DNA from: Apostichopus parvimensis | Lineage: Eukaryota; Echinodermata; Holothuroidea; Aspidochirotida; Stichopodidae | Assembly: GCA_000934455.1 (NCBI GenBank) | Contig: KN884063.1 | Span: 120,305-184,304, forward strand | Length of the DNA stretch: 64,000 nt | Reading direction: 5' to 3' | Shown: in pieces, positions 39,709 through 51,300 of the stretch | How positions within the stretch are numbered: the first letter of the stretch is position 1 | Layout: every line of letters begins with the position of its first letter | Notes under the pieces: generated by a model | The model's database searches: none | Told to the model about the DNA's origin: nothing | The model's input: only the letters and a program-made list of their open reading frames with translations | Translations under genes and position numbers: made by a program

Positions 39709-39870
39709 GATAAAGATATCTTTTGACCAAAGTTTACTCATCAAATTTGACATGAACTGCGATAAAGATATCTTTTGCCTAATGAAGTTTACTCATCAAA
39801 TTTGACATGAACAGCGATAAAGATATCTTTTGCCTAATGAAGTTTACTCATCAATTTTTACATGAACTGC
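39709..39870 (+). repeat. Tandem repeat of 52-55 bp, three copies
   Basis: Copies start at 39709, 39761 and 39816 with GATAAAGATATCTTTTG, followed by AGTTTACTCATCAA and TTGACATGAAC. They are nearly identical apart from small indels. They lie downstream of the 96-aa gene, possibly in its 3' UTR. Confidence 0.9.
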
Positions 39871-39957
39871 AGTTTGAAGTAAGATGTTTGTGTGGGAAAG
39901 GTTCTCAAGTGTTACAATTGATCAGTCGTCAAAGATTTCAAGTAATTATTAGAGTAA

Positions 39958-39963
39958 AATAAA
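39958..39963 (+). promoter_or_regulatory. Candidate poly(A) signal for the 96-aa gene
   Basis: First AATAAA after the stop at 38466, with a second at 39982. It implies a 3' UTR of about 1.5 kb that would include the 52-55-bp tandem repeat. Confidence 0.35.
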
Positions 39964-41554
39964 ATTACACTAAAAAATATTAATAAACGAAGAGACCAAT
40001 ATGGTATGACTTGTAATGCCATTTTTTAGGACAACAGGTGTTGATGATGAAGTGAAGTTGATGGAGACATAATTAGCCCTGAGTTTGTTGGGGGAGGGGG
40101 GGGGGGGGGGGGAGAGAAGAGGGAGACAAGGAGGAGATGGCAAAATATTTGGTAATGGAGGGAAGAAAGTTAACTCCTGATTTCCATTGACCTCATTCTT
40201 GGTTCATATGGCAAACGTGTTACATGTTTTGTTTATCTCTTAAAACATTGTTTGACGTTTATGGACAGAACACACAAATTTTGCTATATTTTTGTAGTGC
40301 TGAGATTAGGCAAAGCAAGAAGTGAACACCAAACTTAAGACTGTGATAAGGGGGATTGTGAAGCTTGTTTTTATCCACCTTACCTCTGCATCTTTGTAAA
40401 CAGAGACAACACAAGTTTGTTTCAAGAGTTGAGTGTTTATCACAAAATGCCCTGTTAAGGTAATTCATCAACGATGCTTGTTGTCTTCAGTAAGATATAA
40501 ACAACACACAGAAAAAGAAAACAAAAAGAAACCGAACAATATATGAAAATGGGAACTGCCCCCAAAGACACAAAACTTGTTTTGCAACTATTCCACAAAA
40601 GTTGTTACTTTTGATAAAATTTCAGTCCTATCAGCACATTCTTTTTCATTTAGTAACTTGGTAAAGAAATAACTCATAAAATGCAAGTATTTTGCATTAC
40701 AGCATCCAGTATAACCTCAAAATATGCCCGAAATGTGCAAAATCATCACCCATGGTCAAAAAGTCTTTACACCGCCTCTGGTATTTTCTAGGTCATTTTT
40801 TATTCGCTGATACATTTTAAATGAATCCTCGATTTATGAAACTATTCCGAGGTCTAGCCATTCTGACCCACAGGAAATTAAATCACCAGGAAAAGTATTC
40901 TCTGCAAAATATTTTGAGGCAATACTGATGACTGCCTATTAATGTTCTAAATTTTTGTTTACATTTTAACAGTCTTGTAGATTTTGTGAAACTTGACAGA
41001 AAAGCCACAATTGCACATCTCACAAAAATATATCTAGCTCATTTTGACAAGCTTTTCTTTCCCCTGAGCAAAAGATGACCAGATTATTACGAAATAAAAA
41101 ATCCCCCCCCCCCCCAAAAATAAAGGGGATTGGTGATTTTGCAATGGCAGACTTGGGGATGGACAGCATGTTCAGAGTACAGGACTTGTGTTTAATGTTT
41201 ACATGGACACTGTCTTGATTAAACTATCAAACAGGTTACATAGTATAACCCCCCTGCCTCACATTTCCCCACGGATGTACATGCATATACCGTCTTCCAA
41301 AGAACCTATAAAATACATTAATATGTTCTCAAAAGAATGACATTCAAAGTAAAAACAATCTGGACACTTCCAACTGACCATTTGCCATTTAATGATTTCT
41401 CATTCGAAAATATTAAAATCATAATTTACATGGAGTGATTCTGTTGTGTATCACTGCTTTGCCATTGGTGGCTTCTTATAGCATCGGTCGAGACTCTGCC
41501 ACTGTTCTGTAATGACTGGGGCATCCAGATGATCAAATAGGCATTACAGAACCA

Positions 41555-41560
41555 TTTATT
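41555..41560 (-). promoter_or_regulatory. Candidate FIP1L1 poly(A) signal
   Basis: This is the first AATAAA on the minus strand after the FIP1L1 stop, about 0.8 kb downstream. Confidence 0.4.
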
Positions 41561-42365
41561 GTGAGGTTAGGCTCAGTGCAGTTACATGTTATCCTCAGTG
41601 ATGTAACACTAACTGGAACCTTGCTAACTAACACTGTCTCTCAATCTGTATGTAAGTGATCCCAGATGAATAAACATACTTTTGTTGTAGAACTTCTCTC
41701 ATATGGCTTCTACGTATTGCAATTTCTATCTAGCACATGACTTCAGCAACCCACAGTTTTTTCCCAGACCAGTAATTTGTCATTACGGCATAACACCTGC
41801 ATTTAAATATGCTGTCGTGTCTGAGACCATTTCTGGTCACTGAAATAGCAGAAGTTACCAGTACCTACAAAAATGCAAAGGAAAATGTCACACAGACTAG
41901 GAAACAAAATTATGTTCCGAAATTCCTATTGGACAAAGTAAAACTAAAGGATTTTGAGTTCCTTAGCTGTGGATATAGATAAACAACTTAATGTTCTGGC
42001 TTGTAGTGTCCCCGCACCAGTTTCAAGGCCAATCTCTATATGAGCTCAGCTGCTCAATGCACCCGACAGGCAACACCTGAACACGTTCCATCTCTCCGAT
42101 AACCAGTCTTGAACAGACAGAAATATCTTTTACTAAAGCTTCGAGGAAACTGTATCGCACATTAGTCATTCTCGAATGGTGACAACTCCAAAAGTCTTCT
42201 TGAGAATCTGGTGACTAAATGAAATGATTCTTCCATAAAATAGCTTTAGATCCTACCAAAGGCACCGAATACTCATACCGACATTTCCAACAGATCCCAC
42301 TGCAATCTGGATCTTTCAAGAATCTTGCTAGTTAAATGACAGACGCACACACAGACGCATACACA

Positions 42366-45300
42366 TCATATTGAGTCGGCTATAACCAGATCCTTGCCCA
42401 TTTCATCTCGACCGTGGGAACTAGACCTGTCCTCCTTCTCTGAGTCGCGATGCGAGTGTTTGCTACGTTTGTGCCTGGAACTACGATGACCGTCAGATCT
42501 CTCCTCATCCCTGTCTTTTCTGTAGGGCAGTAGAAAGTGAAAAATAAAATATTTGAAATAAAATATTTGAAAATAAAATATTTGAAAATATTTGAAAATA
42601 TTGAAAAAATATTTGAAAATATATTGAAAATATATAAAATATTTGAAATATTTGATTCGTACGATACATCCTCCATCCTCCATGACCGTCTCATAAATAT
42701 CCACGGGCATGGAACGGAAGAAACCTTTTCCTTACAAACCCTCTTTCATTACACCGCCCGAAAAACTGAATTCACTTTTGAGCAAAGTATAGATCTCATA
42801 TCGTCTCCATCACCTGAAATAGGGAGATTCCCCTCTTCTTCAAGTTTGGCATTATTATTCTTATCTCTCTACCTCATCACCCTGATCCTGCAAAAGGCAG
42901 AAACCATAACTTATGCCATTGCTCTCTTACAATGATGTCACCGTCCTATCAACTCACCTCTTAGAGCTACAACAGTTCAAATTTCTTTGTCAGTAAGGCT
43001 TGATTGATGAGAACCAGGTTACAGGTCAGTAAATATAAAATACTCCATATACAGAGCCTTCAATTAGTCAAATGTAAACTTCTTGCAACAGCACTCTCTC
43101 TGAGCAAGATGCTGAATCCATCACATTTAAAGACCCTCATCATTTACTGAATTGATAACATGCACTTTGTAAGAGAAGACTGTCTAGAGGAGTGTCTTAA
43201 CTTTGTGACTTATTCTGGGTAGCTTTGATCAAATTTTCCAAACCATCATGAGCAAACAAATAAACTGTCAATAATCTTAATAATAAATAACAATATAATA
43301 ATCTAATATTCTTGCAGAGACTGATGGGGGGGGGGGGGGAGGAGGAGATGGGGCCATGTTTTACCTTTTCCTATGTCTGTCTTCTTTATCTCTGGATTTC
43401 CTGTCGCGGTCCTTATCTCTATCGTGGCTCCTCTCTCTGTGTTTTTTATCACGTTCCCTGGAGCTGTCTTTGGAGTATCGTCCTCTCCGTTCTCTGTCTC
43501 TTGGCCTTTGAAGTAACGGATATGACAATTAAGACTCAATTCTGTACATGTCTGATAAAACAAGGCAATATTGTGAGATCCAAGCTTGCTACAAAGGTCA
43601 CCAACTGAACATATACCAGTAAGAGACACAGCCCAGCAAATCAATCACCATATAGGACAGTTACAAGAACTAATGACATTAAACTCCTTACTTCAGCCAT
43701 TTGTGAACATAAGGTTTTTTTTGTGAACATAAGTGAACATTTGTGAACATAAGGAACATTTGTGAACATAACTGGGCAATGGTTGAGAACATATAGCATA
43801 CCCCCCCCCCCCCGCCACAGAACATACACCATTCATGTTGAAAACAGTTCATAATTCATATTGAGTCCAGCTGGCAGAACCCAATTTTATTTGTTAACAT
43901 TTAGCCAAAATGAATATTTATCATTTTCTGAATCAACACCATAGTAACAAGATCATTTGCTTTTTTTGATTGAGAGTGAACTTTATAAACCTGGATGTCA
44001 TCTGGCCTCTCTCTTACATCATCAATGACATTCTCACCTTTCCCCTTCTCTAGATCTGTAATCCCTTCTCTCATCAGCCCCGGGTCCTCTTACTGGATTG
44101 GCACCCTTTGGAGACCTCTTATAATCTTCACTTCCACTACACAGATGCAAAGAAAAAAAAACACTCATTATTATTCTTCACCTAAATTCTTATACTGTAT
44201 CTTTTTGTGAGAATGGAAAAAAAAAAAAAAAAACCTGTTACACACTACTCATCTATTGCATTTGTAAGTAAATTTTAATTTAATCAATCAAGGATTTTAA
44301 ACGGCGCCGTTTATCCAAACTCAAATGTTCAGTGATGCTTAGAGTCAAGAAAATACTCTTGAGAACAAACAAGTCACCTTTTCAAAAATGATGACATTAC
44401 AAACTGTTTGAATGCCAGTGGGAAGTGTATGCTGCAGCTCAGTAATTGCGATGAACAATGACCCTTGATGCGACAGCTGTGTATAAAATTTAGGCCGTCC
44501 TATGCTTTGATGCTAGCAGGATATTCTTCAAAGGTAAAATGTCAGCCCCTCAAACATTTATGCAAGTGTATGTTTTAACTTAACGGGGAATTATTTTAGC
44601 GTTCAAATTTTGCATAGCAGTTTTGAAGGCCCTCCACTTTGTCACATATAAAAACATGCTATTGTTCCTATGTACAAACACTGCTATACATCTTTGCACC
44701 AGTACAGCAATTTGTCCATTTTGCGATGCGACACCCGATAAGTAATTCCCTGTTTAAACAACAAAGACAAGACAACATAAAAACCAACAAAATTATGATC
44801 CTCTCCAACTGCCGTTGAACATTACACTGGCATTTAACTCGTAGGACGCAGCTAAGGTAAATCAATGCAATGTCTGACCCTCAGGCACAATGTGTACACT
44901 GCATAGTACATGAAAAGAAGTGATGCATGAAAATAAGGGCACACCGAATGCTTATCAAACCATGTAATTTTTGCCATATTTTGTATGCAGACAATGCTTA
45001 TATGCAGAGAAGGAAACACCATTGACAACCTATATAGTTGTTGCATTTTAATGTGCACATTTGTTTATGCACAGGCAGGCAAGTCCTAGATTTTAAGTCG
45101 TGCATAGTCAGTGGGCTGCTTACACGCACCCGTCTCATTGGGTAGCCGTGTAATGATTCTCGTGATTATAATCTAGGTATTTGGTAACAAAACAATGACC
45201 CATGGGAGACTGCTCTTAAAGAACTGTCCATGACATACTCACCTACTGATGTCACTTTCTTCACTTCCCGCCCTAGGCGACCACTGGTCCTGGAATGATG

Positions 45301-48300
45301 GGAAGCCAGCCACTGGTCGATCCCATTGGGGACCTCCAGGTGGGCCTGGGCCTGGTCCAGGAGATGGGGAAGGGCCTGGACCATGTCCAGGGGTTGGAGC
45401 TCGCATTGGTGTGACAGGTGTTCTTGGTGTAAAGTGAGGCGTATTAGCATTTGCTATTCGTGAGAAGAAATGATTTCAGAAACATTTTAGGTCAAAACAG
45501 ACTTCACAAAATACTGGAATACTGTTGAGAATGAGTTATAATATTTTGAGTTTCATTTGATAGCTTATATATCTAACATCAGTAACATCTAAGCCACCAG
45601 TTCCTTCATTTCCTTAATCTTAGAATCCACATTCTATTATGCAAGTGAAAACTAGAAGCATACTGGGCATCTAAACAGATTTTGCCTGGTTCCTTTTTTG
45701 CTAAGGAGAACTTAACCTCCAAACAGTCTTACCATCTTCTTGACCATTTAATTGAGCAAACGAGCCATTTCATTTCTAAAGTAATTGAACACTTTTGACT
45801 TACAAGGTGGGGGGGGGGGGTGGAGAGGAGAAGGATATTCGAATTTGTCAAAACCAGATGCTTATGAAACAACAACAGCTGATTTTATCTTTGGGAGACC
45901 AGGAGAGTAATGATCTATTTAATTTTTCAAAACTTCCAAAGTTACAAAAAGAGATTCCTGTTTCATTTCTTGCTACAAATTTAACCAAATGGATGGCAAC
46001 TTGGCAACAGATAATATTTTCCGTGCATACCAGTGTTTGAAGTGAATACGGCATCGCTGGATGTGACTCACTTCTCTCCATAAAACTACAAGATGCCATC
46101 TCTCTCACACAAAACTAGAGAACCGTTTCTGACTTACGGAAGAATGGAGGTCTGTTCCAGTTGTCTCCCTGCTGAGGGGGTGGGGGTCCTGGCATTCTTG
46201 GGGGTGCAGAAGAGATAGGTGGTGGTAATCTCGATGGCACAGAGTTTGGTGGTGGTATACCAGTTGGTGGTGGCCCAATGTTCATACCCCCCATCGGAGG
46301 TGGCAGCATGGGATTGTTGAAAGCTGGCGGAGGTGGCCTATTCATGATAGGAGGGGGTCTGTTCATGGGCATGGACATGAATGGTGCCTGGGGTGGACCA
46401 CCTGTGAAATGTTCAAAAAATTACTTATCAAATGATATTGAATACTGTCCATAGCTAACAAAATTTACACCATGTTTACCAAAAGTTTAGCTTACAAACA
46501 ATGGATCAAGAGGCATAATAAACCAGCTGTTTGTTTCAAACGACAGACCTCACCAAAAAAGGCTTAAATTTGGAAAAACTTTTCCCAGCTCCAGTCACTT
46601 GGTTGCATTGTCTGATAGAGTGAAGTTACATGTTGCATCAGCTTTTTGACAGGAAAATGTTACATTGTTTCTTCGATTTTTGTTACCATGTTTCTTTGTT
46701 GATGTAACAATAAACTAATTAAGTTAAAAGGTTTGCTTCCACTATAACGATATTAATGTAAATCATAGGCAGTGTTTAGGTATATTATTTAGCTGACCAA
46801 ACCTTTTCACCAACTTGCTTGGTAGTCAACTATGTGGGCCATAATGTTTTAGGGATACACAAAAAGTAGGCTGGGTGCACATGTATAAAATACTAGCCTG
46901 TGATCTGCAAAGATTCACAAAAAGTAAAGAAGAAGAAAAAAAATCAGATAAAAGAAAAAAGCTGACCAAAGCAACTCACTATGATATGTTGGTGCCTGTT
47001 GGATTGGAGGACCAGCAAATCTAGGGGGTGGTTGACCCATGTTAGGAGGAGGCTGGCTCATCTGCATGACTGGAATACTACCTGGTGGAGGACCTAAAAG
47101 AAAATGAAAGAAGGAAAAACAAAAACAATAAAATAGCTTTAGGGAAACACCTGTGGGTATAAAACCATGCCACTCTTTACATAACGAATAACAAATAACA
47201 AACGATGGCATAATCTTTTAACCGATGCAGCAAAGTTTATTAATCTCGGTCACGATTCGTGTAGCAGTTAATATATTAATCAAGTCAACAATGACCCCAC
47301 CCCCTCCCCTCCCCAAAAAATATAATGATAGATAACTATTAGCCTCAATTACCTTGGACACACCCACAGTGACCTAGAAATGAAGAATGTTGTTAACAAT
47401 GCTTGCAAATGACTGTAAAAGGAAGTTTTAAAATTTGATTCATGGATCACTTTTTACCTGCATTCCTGAAGGCCCGTAATTGTACGAGAAAACTGTAAAA
47501 TTGTCATCAAACAAACCTTGAGTGTCAATATAACAGGCTACTCTGTATTTATCATTTCCCAGTGTGATATTGCAATGACCCTCCCTGATCCACTTGCCCC
47601 CCCTCCCCAACCACCCTCCCTACATTGAACATCTGGACAGGGTTTTGCTGATCTATGTCATACAAACCTGAATGCATTGTTGGTATTGTTGACGGTGCAG
47701 TTCGCTGCAAGGAAACCAATGGTGTACCGGTCTGGACGGTGCTGATGCCTGAAGACGACACCACTGCAACACCATTACTGAGGGTAAATGAAAGCACAGG
47801 GATTACTACCGGCCTTAATGTTTTCAGCCAATAAATATCCAATGACATCAGAACTATTTTGTATTCATGGTATGATCAACACAATTGTGAGAAAAACATC
47901 ATTACACTGAAAACTAAACTGGGTGATTTGTAAATTCATGTTTGTGGGCTCCATCCAGTATACTTCACTAGTGTACTCTTGTGTATCAACATTACCGCAT
48001 AATTCATCTCGCCCAAGAGTGGTTACTTTATATTTATAATCATCCTTACCATGGGATGACAATATACAAACTTCAGCCAACCTTGTTGGATGCAAATTAA
48101 ATTAGGTTCATCTTCTATGAAAAATGTTGTAGGCCGAATAGATTATTTCCCCTGACCGAGTTGAAAACAGACTCCCTCAGAAGTTTGAACCACTGTTGTG
48201 ACATTAATGGCAGAAACAATACATTTCAGCCTCATTTATTTTGGTCTGTAAGAAACACTTCACTGACGAATACAACTGGTTCCTGTACTACAGGATAATA

Positions 48301-51300
48301 GGGTCAAATTATCGATCTGTAGACTTGGAGTAAGCCAGTTTTCGAATTGGGACCACCGGAAACTTACAATTTAATTCCACCGTCATTGTCCCTCCGTCCG
48401 CTGATGGTCGATATACTAGACCCAATGACACTGATGGCTCCCGACCCCTGCTGGTTCTGGTTCCTCATGAACGGTTTCTTATGTCGGTCATTCCAGGATG
48501 ACGGAGCAGACGAAGGTGGGATAGCTTTGACAGATTCTGTGGGGATGAAATTGATCTAGACATGAGAAAAAATCAGCTTGCATATTCATGATGGGGAAGT
48601 TAACCAATTAGAAGGGAGAGGTCCATTAACTTCTCCAATTTTGAAAAATGCTTTCTTGGTGAAGTTACAGTGTTGTCCTTACACTGATTCACTTTTGTCA
48701 TTGCATGATATTCCTGCCATTCCCAAATGTTCATATCACACCACCCACTTCAATTCCTTGTGATGCTAGTTGATTCCTAGGAATATGCTTTCACTGAAAT
48801 GACATGTCTGAAGAGATCTGATGAAAATAAAGTGAGGATAAGCTCAGTTCAAAATTCTTAAAAAGTAGTGTTTAGAAATGGCTTTGGGTAATTTACCTTC
48901 TCCGGGGGGTACAGTGCTATCTTTGGAACCAGCATGATGAACCTACGAACAAAACAAAACAGAAAAAAGGAAAATAAATGAATCAAAAAGAATAAAAGGA
49001 TTGTATTTAATAATTAATGATGCTCACTCATCTAAGTGATAGGGAGAGACAGAAAAGGCTTCATATTTCTACTTACCATATTTTTTATGTTGAATGTTAC
49101 ATTGTTGGTCTAACATTTAGGAAAAGTACAAACCAATTATCAACTATTCTTTCTCCTGCCAGCGAGCGAGTAAGCATTTTCCCTTTTCACAATTATTTTG
49201 TATCTGGCAATCAAGTGACCTTGTTGTTGCAATGAAGCTTCAAGATACCAATTTATTTTCCCCGTTTCCTCACCGTTATTTTATGTTCCATCCTCAGCTT
49301 CCGTTGTTTCTCACTATATGTCTTCCATGTTTCTTCATTCAGTCCGTAGTTAAAATAATCTGTTATGTCAGCCCCTGAAGAGAGAACACAGACACAGCAT
49401 GTTACATAAAAATTAGATGCTTACAGCTACTTTAACAAATATGGAAATGATAGTCACAACCAGGCAGAGCTGCTGCTGACCTTTAGAAAACACTTCCACT
49501 ATTTTTTCAAGTCTTAAAACCAGTATTTTTAATCCTATAAACATATGTATGACTGTATGATGTGAGTGTGTACATGGAAGATTCAAAGTTATCACAGTTA
49601 GACTAACCCATATTGGTTGTTAAGATCCAATAATCAGTGCTCTTTTAAATCACAAGGATTCAGATCAAAATACTGCCAGCTTGGATTGACTATGAACTTT
49701 TTACTCATCTTCACTTAGGCTAAGCCTAATTTTCATCTAGGCCTAATCTTCATCTAGGCCTAATCTTCATCTAGGCCTAATCTTCATCTAGGCCTAATCT
49801 TCTTCAAGGCCTAAACTTCATCTAGGCCTAATCTTCATGATTAGGCCTAATCATCTTCACCTAGGCTAGGCCTAGGCTAATGCAACCAGGAAATTATCCC
49901 ACACTAGTCTAGGCTTATTGAATCATTTCTTTTCTTGCTTTTAACACTGTTTTTCCAACAAGAGTCTTCTATTCAACTGATCGAGTTTCCACGTCAAATC
50001 TTTTGTCATATACTTGGGATTGTTAAATTTGTGTTTCTTTCAAAGCCCCAATAAGGTTTACCAATTACATCCACAAATTAGCAATTAAATCATTAATTTC
50101 CAGGATACATTCTTTAGGTGAAAATCTATAGATTATTTAGAGATGTTCAAAATATTATTATATGACCAGCATCATATGAACTGTTTGAATGATACTACTG
50201 TACAGATATGGTTTATCGAGGATCGTATGCCTTGGTCACTTACCAGGTTTATTCCAAGGCTTTTCTTGCGATGTGTCTAAATCAAAAGAATATACCCCTA
50301 CTCCATTGATGGTACCTTCTGCTTCAAGGTCTAACGTTTTCTCTGGCTTGGGTGGTAATACCGTCACCGATGTATCTATTGGGTAAAAGATAAAACACTT
50401 ACATGAGTTCCGGATATGTGAGGAAACACAACATGCCATCAATACAATAACACAAACAAAGAGCCATTTTCAATATTAAATTTTTTGTCAAAAGTGGATA
50501 CAGAAAAATGTCCAAAATGTTATTTCACTAGCAATTAATTATCCGGGTATAATTTATGCAGTATCAAATTCCAAAACTGTAATGTGAAATTAGCATATTG
50601 CTACACAAAGGAAAAGATGTGTCGCAGGTTTTGAACCCTAGGGTTCACCATCGTGATGTGAATACCAATTTACCTAATTACAGATTTAGATATAGTTCGC
50701 AAAGTATGCAGAAAAAGATAAAAAGAAAGAAATGAAAACAATAGTTTTCATGGTTTTGAGACTCCTGTCAGCATCTACCTTTAACCAGTTTAAAGCAACT
50801 AGGATACTTTCCAGATTATGAACATGTCTGACACATCTGTAACTAAGATCACTTTAATATTTGACTATCAAAATCAAGACAACTCACTTGAGCTTGATGG
50901 TGCAGTATTTGTTTTCCTGTACGCTGATATTTTCATTGCCCCATAGGGTCTGAAAGAGAAAGGAGAAATTAAAAACCAACAATAATCATTTCCAATTATT
51001 AAGAATTCTGTATTTTGTGATTAGAAAATATGTAGCTTAAGAAACCCTCATGTGGATAAACACCAGATTTTTTTTTCTTTTTTTTTTTCTTTTCGTTTTT
51101 TTTTTCAACATATAATCCAAGGTTGTATATTACTGATGATATTTTCCACTGCACTACGCAGATCTTTGGTAAATGAAGGAAGCTCGCTCACGGGAAAGCC
51201 GGTGGACCGGACTTGATGTCACCGATGGTGATCTGGACATCATCATCTTCACTGTCGTCATCGCTGTCATCATCATCTGCTGTTCCATCTTGCAGGGGTG

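Larger units (their letters stand above)
38467..42365. other. Convergent intergenic region and 3' UTRs
   Basis: Sits between the stops of the 96-aa gene and FIP1L1. It holds the TGACCT-type repeat, the 52-55-bp repeat, G17 at 40096 and C13 at 41103, plus candidate poly(A) signals on both strands. No further gene. Confidence 0.5.

Noticed and set aside
42537-42935. 132-codon plus-strand open frame
   Set aside because: It is antisense to FIP1L1 exon 16 and its A/T minisatellite; the Lys/Ile/Phe repetition is translated simple repeat.
43303-43644. 113-codon minus-strand frame through FIP1L1 exon 15
   Set aside because: It is in a different frame from the one required by the splice phases, which instead gives the expected Arg/Asp-rich FIP1 tail.
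45249-45437. Gly/Pro-rich plus-strand frame (GPGPGP)
   Set aside because: Antisense to the proline/glycine-rich exon 13 of FIP1L1. The minus-strand reading joins in phase to neighbouring exons.
49710-49880. CRISPR-like regular repeats
   Set aside because: Units are contiguous 17-bp tandem copies without unique spacers, in an animal intron.
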